Source of the DNA: Marine Group II euryarchaeote MED-G33
Lineage (GTDB): Archaea > Thermoplasmatota > Poseidoniia > Poseidoniales > Thalassarchaeaceae
DNA length: 11,872 bases
Reading direction: 5' to 3'
Assembly (NCBI GenBank): GCA_949538655.1
Contig: CATISE010000008.1
Location: forward strand, 1 to 11,872
Shown: piece by piece, positions 6,740-11,872 of the stretch
Layout of the letters: each line of letters starts with the position of its first letter
Numbering within the stretch: position 1 is the stretch's first letter
Notes under the pieces: generated by a model
The model's database searches: none
Told to the model about the DNA's origin: nothing
The model's input: the letters and a program-made list of their open reading frames with translations, nothing else
Translations under genes and position numbers: made by a program

Positions 6740-7639
6740 TTATCGGTCACTGGCCGGATCAAACACATCAACCAAGGCCGAGAGATCGTGCTCGTCGAGC
6801 CCTCTTCGGCTACCTTCTTGGAATACCGCTTGCATCGCATTCTGCAGCGTGAGGTCGGTTCCCAGCGAAGCTGCGACAGAGTTCAGCGCCTGGTTTCCCT
6901 CTCGCCAGGCCTTGATCGAGGCCTCGTTCTCCTCGGTACGTCCATCGCGAATCGCCTCTAAGAGACGTCTCTGCTCAGCGAGAAGAATGCTATTGGTGCC
7001 TTCGTTGAACTTCATGAATACGTCCAGAGGCACACCACCGGCCCGGCAGATGGCCGCACCGTTGACCAGACCCATCAAGGCCCCCGTGAGTCCTGACATC
7101 AATGATCGACTCAGAACCGAGGGCTGGTTGATGTCTTCCCCCAAGCTCGTCCAATTCGCGTCCAGAGCACTCAAGATCGGAGCACACTCGTCCAGCACAT
7201 CGGGTGCACCGGACAGTAAGAGTGCTGCTTCGTCCGTACCGAGGTTACGAGGGTAGCACATGACCGCCCCCTCAACAAGGCGACCGCCGTTGTCTTGGAT
7301 GAGTGAGGCATGGGTCTGCACATCCTCGATTGTGCCCGTCGTCAGCTGAATGATGCAGGTATCTTCGAAGCGGCTTTCCAGACTGTGCTCTTGGATTATG
7401 CGTTGCCATACCGCGTAGTCAGAGACACACACGATCACATGGGTATTCGCATCCAGTGCATCGCCGGGATTATTGCAACCGATGGCTCCACTCGCGACCA
7501 GGGCATCGACCTTGGCGCGGCTTCGGTTCCAGACGGATACCGTGCAGCCCCCTTCGATGAGGGTGCGAGCGATGCCAGAACCCATGGCTCCTAGCCCGAT
7601 CACCGAAACTCCAGGAGTTGAGGCTTGCTGATTGCTCAT
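6740..7639 (-). CDS. Imine reductase-like NAD(P)-dependent oxidoreductase
   Basis: Beta-hydroxyacid-dehydrogenase superfamily enzyme of 299 aa that probably reduces a C=N or C=O substrate with NADPH. VSVIGLGAMGSG (11-22) is the Rossmann GxGxxG. VWNRS (36-40), with Arg rather than an acidic residue after the second strand, suggests NADPH. LTTGT (99-103) and EGAVMCYPRNLGT (123-135) resemble imine reductases (IREDs) more than 3-hydroxyisobutyrate dehydrogenases, which have a DAPVSGG-type segment there. At the position of the catalytic Lys (dehydrogenases) or Asp/Tyr (IREDs) I read Ser177 (VLSRSLMSG), so the chemistry is uncertain. ATG 7639 is preceded by GGAG at an eight-base spacing. The gene is more GC-rich, especially in third positions, than its neighbours, hinting at acquisition from bacteria. 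Neighbours give no pathway. Confidence 0.8.
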   Translation of the reverse strand: MSNQQASTPGVSVIGLGAMGSGIARTLIEGGCTVSVWNRSRAKVDALVASGAIGCNNPGDALDANTHVIVCVSDYAVWQRIIQEHSLESRFEDTCIIQLTTGTIEDVQTHASLIQDNGGRLVEGAVMCYPRNLGTDEAALLLSGAPDVLDECAPILSALDANWTSLGEDINQPSVLSRSLMSGLTGALMGLVNGAAICRAGGVPLDVFMKFNEGTNSILLAEQRRLLEAIRDGRTEENEASIKAWREGNQALNSVAASLGTDLTLQNAMQAVFQEGSRRGLDEHDLSALVDVFDPASDR

Positions 7640-7714
7640 GTACTGTGCTCCGCCGAGGGGAATATTGTTGTTTCTAACACCATCGTTTCAGAGGCTACCC
7701 CTGCGCTCACAGAC

Positions 7715-8569
7715 TTATTCACGTCTGGTCAATGATAGGGTTAGCAAGAATCCAACGATTCCGAATCCGCATGATACATAGAAATGTCCCATCGAGAAGA
7801 AGCCTGTTACCGTTGCTGTGCGAATCAGGCCCGTGTTCTTGCTCTTGATTCCGATGATTGTGAGAAGAGCTGTAATTGAACTGAGACCGATAAATCCTGT
7901 TCCAAACATATCGTACATTGCCGCTGCTGTTTGATCGTAGAGTTGTGTACTATTCTCCCGCTGAGAATCACTTAGGTCAATCCAACGTCCAACCCCACTC
8001 AACTCTTGGCCCTCTTCAAATTCTTCTTGTTCAGGCCATTCGATGATTAAATGTGTGAAGCCAATCGGTTCGAATGCTGCAGGCGAATTGAGGAGGAGGA
8101 GGTTGGTGAAAAGATCTCCATCTGGTGAGGCGATATCGAGAATCAGTTGACCTGGATCTAGGCCCTCGATTCTAAAACTACCATCTGCTGAAGTATTGAC
8201 CTTGACATTTTTTCTGTAAGCAATATGCGCTTCAAGGGTATAATTTTCCAATGGTATACCATTTACATCGAGAAGTACACCTGTCAGAATTGCAGATTCG
8301 TTCGGGGCTCCGACGGTCTGTGTGAAGATTAGTTGTCTGTGGGTGTACATCCCTGAATCTCCATCGAGGTAATCGATTCCCACATAGAAACCTGCTGTTG
8401 CTGCTAGCAATGCAAGAAGAGCGGCGAACATTGCTCGCGAAGAAAGAGGTGTTTGGCTAGGAAGTTGTAGGACCGCCCCTGAATTTCGGAAGACAACTGT
8501 GTCTTCTGGGGGGAGCCCTTGCAATACCTGCTCTTCAGCCACGCATTGAGTGAGTGTGCTCTCTCTCAA
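7715..8569 (-). CDS. Membrane protein with carboxypeptidase-regulatory-like beta domain, coupled to mutY
   Basis: Unrecognised membrane protein of up to 284 aa. Residues 1-45 are polar and presumably cytoplasmic, and about 46-66 form a transmembrane helix. Residues 93-150 read as an extracellular beta sandwich of the carboxypeptidase-regulatory/transthyretin type: ILTGVLLDVNGIPLEN, then SADGSFRIEGLDPGQ and a final strand. An acidic linker (178-190) follows, then hydrophobic segments at about 223-241 and 251-280, ending in TRRE. The frame starts with TTG 8569, whose bases overlap the mutY stop (TTGA, four bases), suggesting translational coupling. GTG 8542 is an alternative start, nine codons in. 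No SD for either. A role in DNA repair is not implied; the coupling may only reflect operon packing. Confidence 0.7.
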   Translation of the reverse strand: MRESTLTQCVAEEQVLQGLPPEDTVVFRNSGAVLQLPSQTPLSSRAMFAALLALLAATAGFYVGIDYLDGDSGMYTHRQLIFTQTVGAPNESAILTGVLLDVNGIPLENYTLEAHIAYRKNVKVNTSADGSFRIEGLDPGQLILDIASPDGDLFTNLLLLNSPAAFEPIGFTHLIIEWPEQEEFEEGQELSGVGRWIDLSDSQRENSTQLYDQTAAAMYDMFGTGFIGLSSITALLTIIGIKSKNTGLIRTATVTGFFSMGHFYVSCGFGIVGFLLTLSLTRRE

Positions 8570-9576
8570 GACTGTTTGTTTTCATGTGCCCGGAAAAAAC
8601 GAAGCACTTTTCGATCTAAAGTTGCCATTGGGACAGATTCCGGTGACCGGGTTTCGTCGTTTTCAGTCACCTCTGAAATGTAGACTGCGATGTCCAGTCT
8701 CTTATGGGTAAAGTCATGCCTTACCTTTCCAATGAGTTTCACTTTACGGCTGGCCAATAGTTCTGATGATTCTACTTCTCCCTCGGCATATGGGAGGCCC
8801 CACAAACCACCAAGTGTTCGCCCTTTACGGGCCTCTAGTAAAATGCCATTTGAATCTGAAACGACGATTACGACTGCGTCAATCTGAGCTTGTTTTGTAG
8901 ATCGGCGAAGCGGCCATTCCTCTGGATTTGATGATTTAGAGGCAAGACAGTTGGATTCCAGAGGGCAGGTGTCGCAACTGGGATTGCGTGGGGTACAAAC
9001 AAGTGAACCGATTTCCATCATCGCCTGATTCCAATCTCCTGGCCGATTGTGATCAAGTAAATCGTTCGCTTCACTCTGAAGATCAGGGTCACTAAGATGC
9101 TCTGCTCGAAGTCGAGAGATTACCCGGCGGACATTGCCGTCTACACAGGCAACCGGTTGGCCGAATGAAATCGATGCAATTGCTGCTGCGGTATATGGGC
9201 CAATCCCTGGCATTTTCAACAACGAATCATAGGATTCTGGAAGATCTTCTCCATCGAGTGTCTTGGCCAGTTTGTACAAATTTCTAGCACGTGCATAATA
9301 TCCACAACCTTGCCAAAGCCGAAGAAGATTTTCTTCAGTATCCGCCGCGAGTGTTGCTGGTGTTGGATACGCTGCTCTGATTCTTTCCCAATAGGGCAAA
9401 CCTGTTTCCATCCGAGTTTGTTGAAGAATGATTTCTGCGAGGAGTGATTCCCACGGTGTGACTTTCTGGATACGCCATGGCAACGGCCTGGCATTCTGGT
9501 CATACCAGTCCAATAGCCCCCCCATGTATGGTCGGCTGTCGTCAAGGGTGATGGCGATTCCGACCGATGGCGCCAT
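8566..9576 (-). CDS. mutY: A/G-specific adenine DNA glycosylase MutY
   Basis: Base-excision repair enzyme that removes adenine mispaired with 8-oxoguanine. From ATG 9576 (336 aa): LPWR (31-34 region) opens the catalytic domain; AEIILQQT holds catalytic Glu48; the helix-hairpin-helix MPGIGPYTAAA is at 122-132; VDGNVRR holds Asp146. The 4Fe-4S cluster cysteines are 194, 201, 204 and 210, with the MutY spacing C-x6-C-x2-C-x5-C. The C-terminal NUDIX-like domain, which recognises 8-oxoG, has LGGLWGLPYAEG and FTHKRL. The open frame continues to GTG 9648, but that would run into the divergent pcc1-like gene. ATG 9525 is a shorter alternative that still retains the DWYD segment. The next gene overlaps the mutY stop by four bases. 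Confidence 0.95.
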   Translation of the reverse strand: MAPSVGIAITLDDSRPYMGGLLDWYDQNARPLPWRIQKVTPWESLLAEIILQQTRMETGLPYWERIRAAYPTPATLAADTEENLLRLWQGCGYYARARNLYKLAKTLDGEDLPESYDSLLKMPGIGPYTAAAIASISFGQPVACVDGNVRRVISRLRAEHLSDPDLQSEANDLLDHNRPGDWNQAMMEIGSLVCTPRNPSCDTCPLESNCLASKSSNPEEWPLRRSTKQAQIDAVVIVVSDSNGILLEARKGRTLGGLWGLPYAEGEVESSELLASRKVKLIGKVRHDFTHKRLDIAVYISEVTENDETRSPESVPMATLDRKVLRFFRAHENKQS

Positions 9577-9600
9577 GAATGGGTTGTGTATCGGAAGGTC

Positions 9601-9840
9601 ATGGCGACTTGTGAAGCGCGGTGGATTGGGAGCCGTGAACGTGCCCACGCATTGCTGTCTGCCATCGAAGCCGATGACCCTGAGATGTTTACTGCTGAAA
9701 TTACCAATCTCACCGACAATAGGGCAGTGTTAACCATCTCCGTAACAGCAGACAATATTGCTTCACTACAATCGACAATGGATGATTTGCTGGCCTGTTT
9801 ATCGGCCGCAGAAGTCAGCCTGGATGCAATTCAGGGTTGA
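9601..9840 (+). CDS. pcc1: KEOPS complex Pcc1-like subunit
   Basis: Probable small dimerising subunit of KEOPS, which makes the t6A modification on tRNAs reading ANN codons. From ATG 9601 it has 79 aa. The N-terminal strand is followed by RERAHALLSAIEADDPEMF, matching the Pcc1 helix and its conserved Glu-x-Asp. After two strands comes IASLQSTMDDLLACLSAAE (about 52-70), the family's final helix with the Ser-Leu-x-Ser-Thr motif. The total length is typical. GTG 9586 would add five residues; ATG is preferred. The other KEOPS genes are not in the window. It starts 24 bases from the mutY ATG on the opposite strand and overlaps the FAD oxidoreductase tail to tail by 10 bases. No SD or clear TATA box is seen. 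Confidence 0.75.
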   Translation: MATCEARWIGSRERAHALLSAIEADDPEMFTAEITNLTDNRAVLTISVTADNIASLQSTMDDLLACLSAAEVSLDAIQG

Positions 9841-10934
9841 CCTGCTTTTTGTCCAACGGCGAATGCGTTTTCGACGTTTGCATGTAAAATCTGATCGTCC
9901 GAGTTCTGATATTCTGAGGAAGGTAGTGTCAATTCTTCCAATGTATAATCCACTACAATTGCACCTCTCCATCCAGCGCATTGTGAATCGAGTAAGTCTT
10001 CGATTCGTTCTGCAGCTGTATCCTGGTTTCCAAAAGCGATGCAGTGGACCAATGAAGCCCATCGAGCGGGATACTCTTCAGGAACGCGTTCTGGAATCAA
10101 CGAACCTAGATCGACGAGGAGGACTTCGCGATCTGCATCCCACAATACAACATGTGGGTGAAGGAAATTTCCTTCTAATCCTAGATATCTACCATGTAGC
10201 CTGTTTACACCATGCGGCGGAAGTCGTGGAGTATAGGCTTCAATCACCACATCGACTGGAAGGACCCTCCCTTTGCGCCTGATACCATCTATGGTCCGGC
10301 CCTTTCTCTTACGGAATCCAGTTACCCGTCCGTCAATGTGGAAAGTGACATCGGTCTGCATGCACGCAGCGATGAGGCGTCCACTTACTCCAACCCATCC
10401 ATCTAGAGCCACTCTCGCTGGCTGCTTCCAACCGAGATTAAGAATCGCTTCAGGGTCAGGTTTAGGATCGAAATTCCACAAGATTGAGAGCATTGTTGCT
10501 GCATCTTTTGCGAAACCATCAATGTGTGAAATGTCGCCTTTTCTTGCAGATTGAACGAGGGTCACCCAATCGGCGGCCAAGGGGCCACTGGGTGTTCGCA
10601 AAAATGTGGATTTTTTTGGCAATGAATAACGGTGATCATCACGTACAATCGCCATTCTCGACAAGGGAACTCTGCGTGTTCGCATTGGAACCTTCAACCG
10701 GCGAAGCATCTGATCGACCGGCCCACCTCTTTTCCAGAATAGAGGAAGGCGATCAAACAGCCATTCTGCACCAGGGTCTACAGGTGAGGCCAATCCACCA
10801 ATTGGTTCGGAATGACCGAAAATTGAGACTTCAGCACCTTTGCTAGCAGCACCAAGGCCAGCGAGTAGGCCGCTCAAGCCATCACCCACTATGCCGACAC
10901 GACGCATGTTGTAGCGGAGGCGTGGGGGGGTCAT
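9831..10934 (-). CDS. FAD-dependent oxidoreductase (amine oxidase/phytoene desaturase-like), short C-terminus
   Basis: Flavoprotein of 367 aa from ATG 10934. RVGIVGDGLSGLLAG (12-26) is the FAD dinucleotide-binding GxGxxG, the strand end GAEVSIFGH (33-41) follows, and IGGLAS (45-50) is the GG motif of the amine oxidase/protoporphyrinogen oxidase group. The remainder is too divergent to name a substrate. The sequence ends ENAFAVGQKAGQP, that is, at the place where family members have the C-terminal Gly-Asp FAD motif followed by a helix; here the Asp is Gln and the helix is absent. Family members are usually 420-500 aa. ATG 10907 would remove nine residues and start right at the Rossmann strand. 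The stop lies inside pcc1 (10-base convergent overlap). Divergent from nadC. Confidence 0.72.
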   Translation of the reverse strand: MTPPRLRYNMRRVGIVGDGLSGLLAGLGAASKGAEVSIFGHSEPIGGLASPVDPGAEWLFDRLPLFWKRGGPVDQMLRRLKVPMRTRRVPLSRMAIVRDDHRYSLPKKSTFLRTPSGPLAADWVTLVQSARKGDISHIDGFAKDAATMLSILWNFDPKPDPEAILNLGWKQPARVALDGWVGVSGRLIAACMQTDVTFHIDGRVTGFRKRKGRTIDGIRRKGRVLPVDVVIEAYTPRLPPHGVNRLHGRYLGLEGNFLHPHVVLWDADREVLLVDLGSLIPERVPEEYPARWASLVHCIAFGNQDTAAERIEDLLDSQCAGWRGAIVVDYTLEELTLPSSEYQNSDDQILHANVENAFAVGQKAGQP

Positions 10935-10947
10935 GAAGGCGGCGAAA

Positions 10948-10968
10948 GCAAAAATTCAGTGATTTTGC
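10948..10968. promoter_or_regulatory. Inverted repeat in the FAD-gene/nadC divergent promoter
   Basis: GCAAAA (10948-10953) and TTTTGC (10963-10968) are perfect inverted arms nine bases apart. Each gives an A-rich box at promoter distance: about 28 bases before GTG 10981 on the plus strand and about 31 bases before ATG 10934 on the minus strand. It could be paired TATA elements or a shared operator. The whole gap is only 46 bases. Confidence 0.3.
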
Positions 10969-10971
10969 GTA

Positions 10972-11004
10972 GCCGAGAGGGTGAAAACCCCCCTGCGACT
11001 CGGC
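10972..11004 (+). other. Hairpin enclosing the nadC start region
   Basis: GCCGAG (10972-10977) pairs with CTCGGC (10999-11004), and inside it GGGT-GAAA-ACCC (10979-10990) forms a stem with a GNRA-type tetraloop. The GTG at 10981 lies in the inner stem. If the mRNA extends upstream this could mask the start; if it is leaderless from 10981, only the outer right arm remains. Confidence 0.3.
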
Positions 11005-11872
11005 GGGTCTGTGTCCCCGTATGGTGAGGCGCCGCTTGATGCGGCGAATGAGGTAGACGATGTTCTGGCCGAAACGGTTGAACTTGTCGAGAAATTGAAT
11101 CCACCACATGACCGTTTGCGGAAACTGGTGGGTGAGGATGGTCCCACTGAAATGCTGCTCAATAGTGCTCGAAGATGGATATCGACAATGATGGCGGACG
11201 AGGGAATTTACGAACCGATTCAAAGAGGTCGGCGTCAAACAAAAGCGGAAATCCGTGCGAAGGAAAAGGGGACCTTGTCAGGTCTGTATGTCGCTGATCT
11301 TCTTCTAAGAGAATGGATGCCTGATGCAAGATTTACCTGGACGGTTGGTGAAGGTTCTCGAATTGAGGCTGGAGAATGTATCCTCACCATCGAGGGGGGG
11401 CGCCATCAAATCTTGGTCTGTGAAAGGACCATCTTGAATATTCTAGGTCGATTGAGTGGAATTGCAACAAACACTTCACGATGGGTTGCAAAATCACAAA
11501 TTCCGTTGGCAGCGACGCGTAAGACCGCTTGGGGCGTACTCGACAAAGCGGCTGTTGCTATAGGTGGTGGCTTGACCCATCGCATCCATCGAGCAGACGC
11601 CCTGATGCTAAAGGAAAATGATCTCGCTTCAGCTGCCAAAGAAGGGGAGGTAGGTCCGGCACGAATTCGAACAGTTCTACGTGATGTTCCCAAAGAGACC
11701 ATTGGAGCATTCGTTACAGTTGAGGTTCGAACACTCGATGAAGCTCTTGCTGCCGCTGAAGCGTGGGCTGAAAGAATGCTGGAAGATGATGAAGGGATGC
11801 GACTGAACATCATGTTGGACAATATGGGTCCTGAATTGTCACGCGATGCCGTTCTAGATATCGAAACCAGAG
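10981..11872 (+). CDS. nadC: Nicotinate-nucleotide pyrophosphorylase (quinolinate phosphoribosyltransferase), 3' partial
   Basis: Converts quinolinate and PRPP to nicotinate mononucleotide in de novo NAD synthesis. The frame is open to the window end (297 codons from GTG 10981, plus one base) and cut before its stop. Visible motifs: KEKGTLSGLYVAD (the N-terminal barrel domain), ERTILNILGRLSGIATNTSR, then ATRKT around 178-182, whose Arg-Lys bind quinolinate, and GGGLTHRIHRADALMLKEN. LNIMLDNM near the cut end is the conserved strand with an acidic residue. The N-terminus is about 40 residues longer than usual and the ED-x-G-x-GD-x-TT segment is replaced (EGIYEPIQRG). GTG 10981 is the only upstream candidate after the in-frame stop at 10960; GTG 11011 and GTG 11128 are alternatives. 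No spaced SD, so leaderless translation is likely. Confidence 0.86.
   Translation, partial: MKTPLRLGGSVSPYGEAPLDAANEVDDVLAETVELVEKLNPPHDRLRKLVGEDGPTEMLLNSARRWISTMMADEGIYEPIQRGRRQTKAEIRAKEKGTLSGLYVADLLLREWMPDARFTWTVGEGSRIEAGECILTIEGGRHQILVCERTILNILGRLSGIATNTSRWVAKSQIPLAATRKTAWGVLDKAAVAIGGGLTHRIHRADALMLKENDLASAAKEGEVGPARIRTVLRDVPKETIGAFVTVEVRTLDEALAAAEAWAERMLEDDEGMRLNIMLDNMGPELSRDAVLDIETR

Noticed and set aside
6642..7256. 204-residue plus-strand open frame opposite the oxidoreductase gene
   Set aside because: Antisense to a clear coding sequence; Ser/Arg-rich with no domain; a by-product of the GC-rich codon pattern of the real gene.
6396..7694. Ten-base match GTTTCAGAGG at 6396-6405 and 7685-7694, both shortly downstream of minus-strand stops
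   Set aside because: Repeated 10-mers are expected in 12 kb by chance; flanks do not match, so a shared 3'-end signal is not supported.
9567..9576. Perfect 10-base palindrome ATGGCGCCAT at the mutY start
   Set aside because: About a dozen such palindromes are expected by chance in this length; no second copy or context supports an operator.
9216..9755. 179-residue minus-strand frame overlapping mutY and pcc1
   Set aside because: Out of frame with mutY, low-complexity composition and no motif, whereas mutY is certain.
10882..11238. Minus-strand frames over the nadC start (also 10956-11162)
   Set aside because: Antisense to a frame that continues into recognisable NadC motifs; no family features.

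Overview
The window looks like a gene-dense stretch of a planktonic euryarchaeal genome, most likely Marine Group II (Poseidoniales). That placement is inference. It rests on a KEOPS Pcc1-like subunit, a secreted cupredoxin with a PGF-CTERM-like C-terminal tail, an acidic proteome with many Asp-rich secreted proteins, mixed SD and apparently leaderless starts, and very short intergenic spaces. No rRNA, tRNA, CRISPR array, insertion sequence or integrase was seen, and no gene-free stretch exceeds 300 bases.

Left part, plus strand (1-4814): a zinc-type ABC importer. In order it has the substrate-binding protein (znuA-like, cut by the window start), a 33-residue single-span membrane peptide with a good SD, the ATPase (znuC-like) and the permease (znuB-like). 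A membrane-anchored S15/CocE-type serine hydrolase follows 41 bases later. The binding protein carries two His/Asp-rich blocks separated by a short Cys-pair insert.

Middle (4815-6672): a minus-strand secreted cupredoxin is divergent from a plus-strand GST-fold protein of the membrane-associated prostaglandin E synthase 2 type, which is followed by a convergent minus-strand TM2-domain protein. Both convergent gaps (4815-4877 and 6346-6420) contain GC-rich imperfect hairpins without T-tracts.

Right part (6740-11872): on the minus strand lie an imine-reductase-like NAD(P) oxidoreductase that is visibly more GC-rich than its neighbours, and mutY followed by a 4-base-overlapping three-or-four-span membrane protein with a carboxypeptidase-regulatory-like beta domain. 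A plus-strand pcc1-like gene sits head to head with mutY. A minus-strand FAD oxidoreductase overlaps pcc1 tail to tail by 10 bases. Divergent from it is nadC (quinolinate phosphoribosyltransferase), which runs off the window end.

Most of the content is recognisable housekeeping, transport and repair. Nothing here forms an obvious new multi-gene defence or metabolic system. The more unusual items are the small membrane peptide inside the zinc operon, the split His-rich loop, the imine-reductase homologue lacking the usual catalytic residue, the archaeal mPGES2-type GST, the hairpins at convergent gene ends, and the short FAD protein whose stop lies inside pcc1.
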